The notes under the pieces are model-generated. The model was given only the letters and a program-made list of their open reading frames with translations. It made no database searches and was not told the DNA's origin. Positions 45,500 through 55,702 of a stretch of 64,000 nucleotides of DNA are shown here, in pieces. Source of the DNA: Bactrocera neohumeralis (taxonomy: Eukaryota > Arthropoda > Insecta > Diptera > Tephritidae); assembly GCF_024586455.1 (NCBI RefSeq), contig NC_065920.1:72656215-72720214 (forward strand), written 5' to 3'. The translations under genes and the position numbers were made by a program. Numbering within the stretch: the stretch's first letter is position 1; every line of letters begins with the position of its first letter.

Positions 45500-47296
45500 T
45501 TGAAGAGGGAAGCGAGACGCATTTGCAGACAGAAGAAGAAAGAGGCCGAAATGCGTGAGTACGAAGAGCTTGATAAGCTGGCCGACAGGGGTAATGCTCG
45601 AAAATTCTACGAAAAAATGCGGCGGCTTACAGAAGGTTTCAAGACCGGAGCATACTCTTGTAGAACCCCCAAAGGTGATCTAGTCACTGATGCCCAGAGC
45701 ATACTTAAATTATGGAGGGAACACTTCTCCAGCCTGCTGAATGGCAGTGAACGCACAACACCAGGAGAAGAAGAACCCGATTCCCCAATCGATGACGATG
45801 GAGCAGACGTTCCATTACCCGACCATGAAGAAGTTCGAATAGCAATTGCCCGCCTCAAAAACAACAAAGCGGCAGGGGCCGACGGACTACCGGCCGAGCT
45901 ATTCAAACACGGCGGCGAAGAACTAATAGGGTGCATGCATCAGCTTCTTTGTAAAATATGCCCAATCCATAAAAAAGGAGACCCCACAATCTGCGCCAAC
46001 TACCGTGGGATTAGCCTCCTGAACATCGCATATAAGGTTCTATCGAGCGTATTGTGTGAAAGATTAAAGCCCACCGTCAACAAACTGATTGGACCTTATC
46101 AGTGTGGCTTCAGACCTGAAAAATCAACAACCGACCAGATATTCACCATGCGTCAAATCTTGGAAAAGACCCGTGAAAGGAGAATCGACACACACCACCT
46201 CTTTGTCGATTTCAAAGCTGCTTTCGACAGCACGAAAAGGAGCTGCCTTTATGCCGCGATGTCTGAATTTGGTATCCCCGCAAAACTAATACGGCTGTGT
46301 AAGTTGACGCTGAGCAACACGAAAAGCTCCGTCAGGATCGGGAAGGACCTCTCCGAGCCGTTCGATACCAAACGAGGTTTCAGACAAGGCGACTCCCTAT
46401 CGTGTGACTTCTTCAACCTGCTTCTGGAGAAAATAGTTCGAGCTGCAGAACTAAACAGAGAAGGTACCATCTTCTATAAGAGTGTACAGCTGCTGGCGTA
46501 TGCCGACGATATTGATATCATCGGCCTCAACACCCGCGCCGTTAGTTCTGCTTTCTCCAGGCTGGACAAGGAAGCACAGAAAATGGGTCTGGCAGTGAAC
46601 GAGGGCAAAACGAAATATCTCCTGTCATCAAACAAACAGTCGTCGCACTCGCGACTTGGCTCTCACATCACTGTTGACAGTCATAACTTTGAAGTTGTAG
46701 ATAATTTCGTCTACTTAGGAACCAGTATTAACACCACGAACAATGTCAGCCTGGAAATCCAACGCAGGATTGCTCTTGCCAACAGGTGCTACTTCGAACT
46801 GAGTAGGCAATTGAAAAGTAAAGTCCTCTCTCGACGAACAAAAACTAAACTCTATAAGTCCCTCATAATTCCCGTCCTGCTATATGGTGCAGAGGCTTGG
46901 GCGATGACAGCAACCGATGAGTCGACGTTACGAGTTTTCGAGAGAAAAGTTCTGCGGAAGATTTATGGTCCTTTGCGCATTGGCCACGGCGAATATCGCA
47001 TTCGATGGAACGATGAGCTGTACGAGATATACGACGACATTGACATAGTTCAGCGAATTAAAAGACAGCGGCTACGCTGGCTAGGTCATGTTGTCCGAAT
47101 GGACGAAAACACTCCAGCTCTGAAAGTATTCGACGCTGTACCCGCCGGGGGAAGCAGAGGAAGAGGAAGACCTCCACTCCGTTGGAAGGACCAAGTGGAG
47201 AAGGACCTGGCTTCGCTTGGAATATCCAATTGGCGCCACGTAGCGAAAAGAAGAAACGACTGGCGCGCTGTTGTTAACTCGGCTATAATCGCGTAA
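45500..47296 (+). CDS. Retrotransposon reverse transcriptase segment
   Basis: 598 residues in the same frame as the endonuclease part; the Met at 45500 is only the first after the premature stop at 45434, so the true protein began upstream. Motifs in order: NNKAAGADGLPAELFKHGGE (RT motif 0/1 region, ~121-140), PIHKKGDPTICANYRGISLL (155-174), GFRPEKSTTDQ (203-213), LFVDFKAAFDS (234-244, first catalytic Asp), GFRQGDSLSCDFFN (293-306) and YADDIDI (334-340, catalytic pair). A C-terminal domain contains RLRWLGHVVRMDEN and WKDQVEKDL. CKI joins CPIHKKGD abruptly; the family normally has about 16 more residues here, so a small in-frame deletion is likely. It is cytosolic/nuclear, acting on its own RNA. 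It is not expected to be functional because of the upstream lesions. Confidence 0.85.
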   Translation: MKREARRICRQKKKEAEMREYEELDKLADRGNARKFYEKMRRLTEGFKTGAYSCRTPKGDLVTDAQSILKLWREHFSSLLNGSERTTPGEEEPDSPIDDDGADVPLPDHEEVRIAIARLKNNKAAGADGLPAELFKHGGEELIGCMHQLLCKICPIHKKGDPTICANYRGISLLNIAYKVLSSVLCERLKPTVNKLIGPYQCGFRPEKSTTDQIFTMRQILEKTRERRIDTHHLFVDFKAAFDSTKRSCLYAAMSEFGIPAKLIRLCKLTLSNTKSSVRIGKDLSEPFDTKRGFRQGDSLSCDFFNLLLEKIVRAAELNREGTIFYKSVQLLAYADDIDIIGLNTRAVSSAFSRLDKEAQKMGLAVNEGKTKYLLSSNKQSSHSRLGSHITVDSHNFEVVDNFVYLGTSINTTNNVSLEIQRRIALANRCYFELSRQLKSKVLSRRTKTKLYKSLIIPVLLYGAEAWAMTATDESTLRVFERKVLRKIYGPLRIGHGEYRIRWNDELYEIYDDIDIVQRIKRQRLRWLGHVVRMDENTPALKVFDAVPAGGSRGRGRPPLRWKDQVEKDLASLGISNWRHVAKRRNDWRAVVNSAIIA

Positions 47297-47326
47297 GCGG
47301 TGTCTACGCCAATTAAGAAGAAGAAG

Positions 47327-47339
47327 AAAGGCTTTATAT
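47327..47339 (+). repeat. Target-site duplication, right copy
   Basis: An exact copy of 44092-44104 following the AAGAAG tail. Confidence 0.85.
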
Positions 47340-47614
47340 TTATAACTATATCAGCATTCGTTTAAAAATCCTTTGCAGACTCGGCTCTGTAATCAATTCA
47401 GATTGAAGCCTTACAAATATTTTTTTAATTCGGGGCTTTTACGTTAGGGAAGTTCTAGTTGTCAAAGTTATTTGTCAAGAACATCATAAAACCTTGCTGT
47501 ATTTTCACCAACGGAACCTCAAACAATACTACATAGATCCCCATGGGTATAGGGAAACAGCAATAGCTATAGTTATTATCAGCTTTCTTTTGTGGGAAGT
47601 ACTTGCCCTATACT
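47340..47614. other. Intronic DNA
   Basis: No signal is seen. This is the left flank of the hairpin. Confidence 0.35.
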
Positions 47615-47697
47615 GATGTATTGGGAAGAGATGGATCTGCCACCAAAAGGGATGCATTAGCACTTTTGGTGACAGATCCATCTCTTCCCAATACATC
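47615..47697. repeat. Near-perfect 35-bp inverted repeat (hairpin)
   Basis: The left arm 47615-47649 starts GATGTATTGGGAAGAGATGG and ends CACCAAAAG. The right arm 47663-47697 starts CTTTTGGTG and ends CCATCTCTTCCCAATACATC. The arms are complementary at 34 of 35 positions (one C/A mismatch) around a 13-base loop. Transcribed on either strand it would form a strong ~83-nt stem-loop. Size and shape resemble a microRNA precursor, but near-perfect pairing also fits a recent fold-back duplication or cruciform-forming palindrome. No known microRNA was recognised. Confidence 0.9.
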
Positions 47698-48099
47698 ATT
47701 ACTACTCTACTATATGAAATTCTGGTCAAGCCGAAAATATATTCTGAAGTATTCGTCTATTAAAAGTAACGCTCGCTAAAAATTGTCCACAGAGTGGCAC
47801 ACGTCGATATCTAGAGAGGAAACCAACTATGGGACTAAATGACATTGTACTCAAAGCACCGGAAGATATTGCCAACAAGTGCATTGTATCACTCTTAAAA
47901 CTCCGTGTGGCTGGGTATATGAAAGGGCTCAAACATGGATATTCTGAAATTTACATTATTGAAACTAAGACTGTTGACTACTCATATTGGCTTTTTTCTG
48001 CTCACATACCGACAAAGAATATTGGAACGGTGTTAAATCGTCGGAGAAGAAGCGCAGTGAGGAGGGGTGGTGGGGAAGTTTTATTGAAAAAGCTGAAAT
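47698..48099. other. Possible 5' part of a decayed non-LTR element
   Basis: GC-richer than the flanks and directly upstream of the RNase H remnant. A frame from 47829 has no identifiable motif. Confidence 0.3.
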
Positions 48100-48770
48100 A
48101 GCTGCTATTTAAGCAGCAGTAGATCTATCTCTCTAAAGTCCAGCCTCTTTCAAGGAGGTCAGCATTTACTTCGACAGCAAAGCGACAATATTAGCTATGA
48201 CCTCGTCCAATGTGCGCTCAAAGTTGGTCAGGCACTCCCTGCTTACGTCAATAGCATTAAGCTACTTCAATATACATAAGACTCTTTTGAAGAATATCTG
48301 AACATAGCGGAATTGCTGAATACTGCAAGGCTGATGAGCTGGATATAAAAGGTCTGGTATATATTGTTTTGTTTGAAAGAAGGAGGTAGCATTGTTCCAG
48401 TAACATTTTAGTATAAATGAGTTGGATCCCCGTTGTCCTCCTGCGTTCTTGCACTCTAAAACTAGCGTGAGCGTCAAGCGTCGATGAACAGTCCTGAGTG
48501 ACCGCGAGACCCTTCTGGTCTAGAGTAGAATGCAGAAGGTTCATCTATTTGTTTCAACTGGTTCTTATGTTCGTCTTGCCGCAATTGTTTGTTCAATATT
48601 TATTCATGATAATACTAAGCCCATCGAACTCAAATTGTAAAAGTTGTAGTCAGGAAGGTGCGGAAGAAACATCCCGGCACTTTCTCGTCTATTGTGCAGC
48701 TTTTGCAAGACCCAGGTTAAACCCCTCGGCACTCATATTTACGTCGCACTTGGTCAAATAGCTATCAGTT
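48100..48770 (+). pseudogene. RNase H and zinc-knuckle remnants of a non-LTR retrotransposon
   Basis: At 48115-48265 a frame reads FKEVSIYFDSKATILAMTSS and NVRSKLVRHSLL, the RNase H block around the third catalytic Asp (usually Y-S-D-S-Q-A). At 48630-48765 it reads NCKSCSQEGAEETSRHFLVY then CAAFARPR. This is the C-x2-C-x10-H-x4-C knuckle that ends Jockey/R1/I-type ORF2, with all four metal ligands intact. The stretch between is out of frame. This is a third non-LTR lineage distinct from the RTE-like element. Confidence 0.7.
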
Positions 48771-48979
48771 TCAGTTAGCTGCCTAGAACCACTTTTTGTA
48801 GGTTCATAGCGCTTTCTTAAACTATAATGGTCTTTAAGATCATATTTAGAAATTTCAAATATCATAATTAACCGGCGTACTAAGATGTCTAAGTGGCATC
48901 CCTGCTGGCGATTGTAATTAATATAATATTAATAAGTACCTTACTTTAGCTGCCTGCAAAAGTATAAATCTGAAATAGT

Positions 48980-49560
48980 GTCAAATAAAATAAGCAACTG
49001 GTATAAAATAAATAAATTAGTATAACCAAGAAGAGTTAGCATAATTAGCGTTTAATTTGTACCAGTTCAATTAGGTACTCTCGTAATGACTTCTATTGAT
49101 ACCAACTGTATAACTATTTTGCTCTCTTTACATAAAGATACAAATAAACAAACAAGTGGTGAGTTGAATAAGAAACACTTAAACTGGTATAAAACAGCTA
49201 AACTGGTATAAAGAAGCTAATCTAATATAAAACAAATAACTGGTATAAAAAATAAACTGGTATAAAATGAGCTGGTGTACAAAATTAAACTGGTATAAAA
49301 TAACTAAACTGGTATAAAACTGCTAAAGTATCATAAAACAGCTACACTAGGTTATCAACTAGATATGGAACAAACTGGTATAAAATAACTAAACTAGTAT
49401 AAAGCTGCTAAAGTATTACAAAACAGCTAAACTATGCTAATCAACTAGATGTAGAATAAGGTAAGGTAGCTTTCTTATACGGATTCTACTGTATTCCTAT
49501 GTTTTTTGGCTTCATATAAAGATAAGAAAAAACAGGCTAGTGGCGAATCGAACAAGCCTT
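48980..49560 (+). repeat. TGGTATAAAA-rich tandem region
   Basis: The motif AAACTGGTATAAAATAACTA and close variants recur many times. Two units of about 85 bases are adjacent at 49287 and 49372. A longer ~385-base duplication brackets them (CATAAAGATA...AACAAGTGGTGAGTTGAA and CATAAAGATA...ACAGGCTAGTGGCGAATCGAA). TGGTATAAAA and GGCGAATCGAAC also characterise the array at 24325-25260, so the two are likely one family. Confidence 0.6.
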
Positions 49561-51121
49561 CATAAATGCTGCCTATTTGTACGCAAACTTACTAATTACT
49601 TATGCAGGTCCTTCATTTTACAGCAAGCAACACTTTATATGAGTACATCGTAATGATTTTCTTGTTATTCATACATTCCAGTATCCCAAGGCATGTCTTA
49701 ACACAAAAGCCCACAAAGTGTGAATCATGAAAAAACCATCCATTGATACGAAAATTTGCGATCAGCTGCTGCTTTAATGCACCGCAATTATTATTCATAA
49801 AGACTACTCAATACTGCCTGCCTCTGCATTGAAGGCCATTACAATAGCCATATACCGTTATTGTTCCAATAAACAAGCGTTATATAACTCAACATTTAGT
49901 CGCAGCCATTTCAATTATTGGTTAAATACATATATAAAAGCACTTTATTTTCTTTGTATGTATGTATGTGTGTTGATGATTGATTGGTCTATGAAGCGTA
50001 CAACACTTGCCATAAGAGTGCACACACACACACACAAAAACACAAAAGCAACAATAACGCTGGCAAATGGCAATAACATAACAATATGTACTTGTCGGTC
50101 ATTTTTAATGAGTATATTGTTTATGGATTCATGAATAATAATTATTTTTGTACACCATTGCTGCAGGTGGTAGCAACGGCGCTCATGCACTATTTAAATT
50201 ATTTACCGACTTTGTTTGTGTGTGTTTGTGTTGCATGTTTTCATTTCCAAAAGAGTGTGAAAGTGTTAAGTGTTGCCGCACAGAGTCGCCCACAAATGAT
50301 GGCATGCTTTTATGAACATTGCACGGTGGGACAAGAGAGGTGAAGTGATGAGCAAAAATTTTTTATGATTTTTTTTTTATTTTTTGAAATACATATGTTT
50401 TTGTTTTTTTGTTTCAATACTTTGAAACTGTTTTTTATTAAGAATGTGAAACCGACTAACTTTTTGAAAATTTTTTTATTACAACTAATAATTTTTGTAT
50501 TGTTTTGAGCAATATTCAAACTTCTTTACTTAATTTTTATTATTTTTGGTATAATTTTGAAACGATGCTTGTTCTAAATTTGGAAACTAACATTTTTCGA
50601 AAATTTTTTTTTTTTGAAAATGTGTTCTGCTTTAGTGTGAGTATTATTTTGCATTGATTACTATAAAAAATTATGTTAAGAAATTTCGAAACTGATTTTT
50701 TCGAAAATTCGAATTTGATTATGTGTACATACATATATTTTAAATGATTAAATTTTTAAAATACTTTTCGTTTTAATTTTGGTACTATTTTACAGATTAT
50801 TTTGTTTTCGATTTTTTTTTTCAATTTTCAAAATTAGTTTTTATTAAAACTTAGTTAAATTTATTTTATTAAAAATTTGTTTGAAAATTTTATTAATTCT
50901 TATTTGTCTCAGATTTTTTTTAAATGTGGTTTTTGATTTTTAACGCAAAAAAAACAATTTCGAATAATTTCGAATTTTATGTTTAAAATTATGAATTTTT
51001 AAACTTTTAAAATTTGCTTAAAAACAATTAATTAATATTAATTAAATTATTAATTAATTTTGAAACAAGTTTTTAAATGTTATTTTTACCAATTGTGAAC
51101 CAAAAATTACTCTTTTCTGTT
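49561..51121. other. AT-rich intronic DNA
   Basis: It contains a short ACACAC run near 50020. From about 50345 to 51121 the sequence is extremely T/A-rich with homopolymer runs. The same composition resumes at 51933-52080, as if the repeat between was inserted into one AT-rich block. Confidence 0.4.
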
Positions 51122-51932
51122 TTTTATACCCTGAACAGGGTATATTAAGTTTGTCACGAAGTTTGTTACACCCAAAAGGAATCCCTATAAAGTATATATA
51201 TAAATGATCAGTATGTCGAGCTGAGTCGATTTAGCCATNTCCGTCTGNCTGTCCGTCTGTCCGTCTGTCTGTATATATACGAACTAGTCTCCTCAGTTTT
51301 TAAGATATCGTTTTGAAATTTTGCAAACGTGATTTTCTCTTCAAGAAGCTGCTCATTCGTCGGAACGGCCGATATCGGGCCACTATAACATATAGCTGCC
51401 ATACAAACTGAATGATCGGAGTCAAGTTTTTGTATGGAAAACTTTCGCATTTGACAAGATATATTCACGAAATTTGATATATGTTATTTTCTAAGGCAAC
51501 AATGTAATTTTTTTTAACTATAGCATATAGCTGCCATACAAACTGAACGATCGGAATCAAGTTCTTGTATGGAAAACTTTCACATTTGACAAGATATATT
51601 GACGAAATTTGGTATATGTTATTTTCTAAGGCAACAATGTAATCTGCGAAGAAATTGTTCAGAGCGGTTAACTATAACATATAGCTGCCATACAAACTGA
51701 ACGATCGGAATCAAGTTCTTGTATGGACAACTTTCACATTTGACAAGGTATATTCACGAAATTTGGTATAGATTATGTCTTAAGGCAACAATGTAATCTC
51801 TAAAAAACTTGTTCAGAACGGATTACTATAGCATATAGCTTCCATACAAACTGAACACATTGTTACTAACAGAAATGCACCTGTGAAGGGTATTTAGCTT
51901 CGGTGCAACCGAAGTTAACGTTTTTTCTTGTT
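51122..51932 (-). repeat. Helitron/DINE-like repeat, family A, full-length
   Basis: Read on the minus strand it begins (51932) ACAAGAAAAAACGTTAACTT followed by CGGTTGCACCGAAG (palindrome). It then has four monomer junctions with GAACGATCGG-type markers at 51853, 51699, 51545 and 51410 (spacing 154, 154, 135). It ends with the unique part: GTCY microsatellite around 51233-51275 (two undetermined N bases at 51239 and 51248), TATATATA, TTTGTAACAAACTTCGTGAC and the palindrome TATACCCTGTTCAGGGTATA at 51125-51144. The monomers are very alike, so homogenisation or expansion is recent. No coding capacity. Confidence 0.85.
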
Positions 51933-52959
51933 TTTGAATAACTTTTTTTTAATATTTAATTTTTTTTAATAAAAATATTTATTTTATTACTTTCTTTTAT
52001 ATAATTTTTTTTTTTATTATTTTTATGTTTAAACAATTATATTTGTAAGAAAAAGATGAAATCAAAATTTTTCTCAAAATAAATATTCCCCATACAATCC
52101 TTATACATATGTATGTATTACAGCCACCGTACATTATCTCATAAATATTGCATACTTTTGTGCGCATTATTGTGTCAGCAATTTTAAATTTTTTATATTA
52201 CACATAAGTATATATAATATGAGTTTGAGTAAATGACAGTTATGCGCCTGCATATGCGTGTGATTGTGTATTTTTAATTAAAAGTATTGAGTGACAGTTG
52301 TTAAAAAATTGCAAAGTAAGCGCGAGTGTGAGTGTGTAAATATTTGATGTCAGCGCCGTTGGTAACCCTTACGCATACACCAATAAATAAACAAATAAAT
52401 ATTTACACATATCCGTTTAATTACACAGATGATCTTGTGTGGCCGAGAGAGTGTATGCAGCAAGTTAAGTAACAGCGCTCTTTGTTGTTGTTGTTGTAGA
52501 GCACGTACAGGTGGACAAGTGGTGAGAGTAAATATAAGTGTTAATTGATTTTTTATCGCTTTCACTGTTTTCAATGCGTTCAAGTATCGCTTTAAATGCC
52601 AGTATATACCTTAAATGGGGAAAATTAATTAACACTTATGGACCTCAACACTTGTACACCCTTACATACACACACATTTGAGTTGTGAAGTTTCATACTT
52701 TTATTCAATGTACTCAGCTGCTGAGCGCTTTGTGTGCAGTGGGTTATGAGATCATATAAATAAGATATATTTTAAGGGAGTGTCAAATTAAATGCGGTTT
52801 TGTTATGTGGTGGTTAAGATGATAATTATAATAATGACACTTCATTTTTCAAAGTACGGTAAAATGAGTGAAGTCAAAGAGATGAGGTTATTCGATCAGC
52901 CCAAAATAAGAACTTATGGGTGATTACTTTTTATATTCAAGCTTTCGCTAGAGGAGAGA
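51933..52959. other. AT-rich intronic DNA
   Basis: No gene is seen. A minus-strand open frame at 52583-52350 has no recognised domain. Confidence 0.3.
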
Positions 52960-53420
52960 GGAATGTGGGAGAAAGAGAAAGTTAAAACACAGGGAAGTAG
53001 AGGGAGAGAGAGAGGGACAGGGGGACAGAGAGGAAGTAAGATGGACAAAGTGAGTGAAAGGAGTGCGGGAGAAAGAGAGAAAGAAAATACAAGAGAGTTA
53101 GAGGGAGAGAGATAGGTTGGGGGAGAGAGAGTAAATAATAGGGATAGAGTGAAAAAATAAAATAATCAGTGATAGCGAGAGAAAAAGTGATACAGAGAAG
53201 GGAAATAGGGAGGGAGAAGAACTTGGAATAAAAAAAAAGAGAAATTGAGAGCCTGGGAGAGATAGAGGGAGAACAACAGAGCGAGTGAGAGAGACAAAGT
53301 GAGTGAAAGCGAGAGAGAAAGTATTAAACAGGGATATGCGTGTATAATGAGTGTAAGAGAGAGCGAATGAATGAGAGAAAGTGAGAGAGAGAAAGCAGTT
53401 GTGCGAAATTTACACACTTT
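52960..53420. repeat. GA-rich (GAGA) purine tract
   Basis: Nearly continuous purine sequence with many GAGAGA and GAAAGAG units on the plus strand (polypyrimidine on the gene strand). It starts about 260 bases downstream of the SEA-exon donor in the direction of transcription. Such tracts can bind GAGA factor or act as splicing enhancers; that role here is inference. Confidence 0.7.
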
Positions 53421-53678
53421 GAGAATCCCATCTAGTTGCGCAAATAAATAAAGGGAGCTATAAAGTGGATTAAGGGGAAAAAGAAAAGACTAAGAGAAGT
53501 CAAAAATTCATACTCAAGCAGGATACAGAGCAATGCCCTTAAAGTTTTTTTTAACCATATTTTTCATATGTCGCAGAACCATAAGTAAATCTTTTCTCTT
53601 AAAATCTGCATATAATGTAAACTTAGTGGTGATTAAGCTCTCTTATAGAATAAATAAAACTATTTATTTAATACTCAC

Positions 53679-53906
53679 CAATAAATTCAGCGGTGGGTTC
53701 TCGTCAAACAAATGGTAATTGGAAACTAGTGTAATATTCCCAATACGCCCACGCTCCACCATACGCGTGATGGCCTCACGTATGCGATTCGAATCGCCCT
53801 TCACGCCGAAGAAATGAAATGTGATGTCTAAGCGATCGGTGCTGTTCGAGATTAATTCTAAATCGCTGATTTTTGTGATGTTGAAATTGCGTAAGACGCG
53901 CATGAG
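53679..53906 (-). CDS. Internal exon: SEA-like segment of SEA/Ig gene
   Basis: The acceptor CTTTCCTTCCAG precedes 53906 and the donor TTATTG|GTGAGT follows at 53678. The 228 bases are exactly 76 codons, phase 0 at both ends. They read LMRVLRNFNITKISDLELIS, then NSTDRLDITFHFFGVKGDSN, then RIREAITRMVERGRIGNITL and VSNYHLFDENPPLNLL. Three N-glycosylation sequons (NIT, NST, NIT) point to a secreted or extracellular segment. The beta-strand then helix then G-x-I-G-N-x-x-L pattern resembles a SEA domain; the autoproteolysis site (G-S-x-x-x) is not obvious. Joined to the Ig exon (42418) in phase 0. The most likely kind of protein is a large cell-surface adhesion protein, perhaps an adhesion GPCR; no transmembrane segments lie within the window to test this. 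Confidence 0.8.
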
Positions 53907-55191
53907 CTGGAAGGAAAGAAAAATAAAATTTAGTTTATTTAAAATTGGTTTTTAGCTTACGGAGGAAACTTATTTAGTTATACATAATTTAAAATATTAC
54001 TTTAAATTCAGTTTACAGTCAATTAAAAAAATAATTTTTATTTTGTTATACGTAAAATTCGTCAAACCGATATTAGATATGAGCTTAAGAGATTATAATT
54101 GACTCTTTAAAGCACATTTGTCAGGTAATAATTGAAAAACAAGATTTTCGATAATAACTTGATAAATATACACTTGAAGTGTAATTTTTTTTTTTTCATC
54201 CAAAAATAGTTTTTTTTCCAAATTCGATGTTTTGCCTAATTTATAGAAAATATATTTTTCATATTTATATTTCTATATCATAAAATTTCTTCTAAAAGTA
54301 TCCAAAAACGCAACGTTTCATTTACTTCTAAGAGCATATACCCTTAATGTAAATACCTAAAATATTTATCAATTGCATTAAGCGCCTATTTATATGCCAC
54401 ACAAATTCATCCAACGTATTTCTTTTATCCTTTGATATATATTTTTATTTACTTCTGCATTAGCTTTTTACTGCTTTCGCTATTTATAATTCTGTTTCCA
54501 TTTTCAGGTAATCAGCGAAAATCAATGGGAAATAAATAAAAAAATTTCAACTTGTTATTCCCTTCTATTCTCTTTTGTTTACTTATTTTATAGCAGCGCA
54601 AAAATAAATAATGCTTACAATAACTTACAAAGCCAGAAATAGAGATTTATATATTTATTTTGCTCTAGACATTTCTTAAGTAATTGCTAAAGATGGTGAA
54701 AGGAAAACTTAATGGAACAATCAAATAAAATATGGAGGGGAATAATAGTTATTCAATGCGTTCATAAGACGGAAGTTTTAAAGCGAAACTTGACATATCG
54801 AATATTATTTGTTTGAAGATCATTATGAGAACATGAATACTTCTCTAATTTAGCGCCACATTTTTAATATCTTTATGATAACAGCAAAGTTTAAAAATAT
54901 AATTTGGTATTTGATCACCCTGCCCAACTGTGTGACAAATTTACTTCACACATTAGTTCTTCTTTTCTGTAGCTTCACAAAGAACTACATATAGCAGCCC
55001 ACGTACGATCTCCCCAGAGCAGCCATCTAACCTAACTTTACTTCACGTTGACATACGTAAGTCACGAGAACACTTATGAAAAGTTTCCTACATTTAGGCT
55101 AAAGTGCAATAATGCTTATGTAATGATTTCAGTTTATCTTACAGACTTTAAATTTTTACGATTAAAGCATGAAAGTTTACCTATGATTTTT
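53907..55191. other. Upstream intron of the SEA/Ig gene
   Basis: AT-rich (54150-54300 especially). Only the acceptor at 53907-53908 is notable. A stretch at 54990-55040 (CATCTAACCTAACTTT) is like retroelement debris but unassigned. Confidence 0.35.
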
Positions 55192-55350
55192 ATATGCTGA
55201 ACAGTGTACCCCGAAGTTTGTAACACACAGCGTTGAAAATCTTGTAAAATATATAAATTAGTGGCCAGCGTGACAAACTGGGTCGGTCTAGCCATTTTCG
55301 TCTGTCTATCTGTATATACGCAAACTAGTTCCTCAGCTTTTAAGAGCGTT
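55192..55350 (-). repeat. Helitron/DINE-like repeat, family A, right-end fragment
   Basis: On the minus strand it carries the unique right part: the reverse complements of AGTTCCTCAGCTTTTAAGAG, GCCATTTTCGTCTGTCTATC (GTCY) and CCGAAGTTTGTAACACACAG, plus a remnant palindrome near 55195. The tandem monomers are absent. Confidence 0.65.
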
Positions 55351-55700
55351 TTCACTTCTTCTTTCCAGCAAAATATGTTGTTTACAATGAGTTTATTGTC
55401 TCAAACATTGTCATGCTTATATTTATTCGAAGGCTTAGTGCATAACTATGTTAGTATAAATGTTAAATGAATTCTTTGAAATCAATTTAATAGTTCAATG
55501 TATAAAGTGGGTCAAATACATTGATCATACATACATAATATATTAGTAAGTGGAGAGGTGAAGAGGCAATTGGAATTTCAATGATGTCATAAAATTTTAT
55601 TTCTCTGGACAGTACGTACCAAAATACATATTTAGCAAGAAATGTGAAAAAACTTTGAGTATATTTATAAGTACATGTGTTCAACAAACGTCACAGATTA
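55351..55700. other. Intronic DNA beside the intact mariner
   Basis: No signal is seen apart from the TA target duplication at 55701-55702. Confidence 0.35.
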
Positions 55701-55702
55701 TA

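Larger units (their letters stand above)
44105..47326 (+). mobile_element. Full-length RTE-like non-LTR retrotransposon
   Basis: A 3.2 kb insertion is bounded by a perfect 13-bp duplication. It has a ~93-base 5' leader, one long coding region (endonuclease then reverse transcriptase), a very short 3' UTR (GTGTCTACGCCAATT) and an AAG-repeat tail. The size, single open frame, AP-endonuclease and microsatellite-like tail fit the RTE/BovB-related class, whose proteins are often annotated as craniofacial development protein 2-like in insects. The lack of any RNase H domain also fits. The insertion looks recent given the intact duplication, but the coding region is broken (see the two CDS entries). 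Replication would be target-primed reverse transcription. Confidence 0.88.

Noticed and set aside
53166..53417. Leu/Ser-rich minus-strand frame with apparent membrane segments
   Set aside because: Product of the GAGA purine tract read on the opposite strand.
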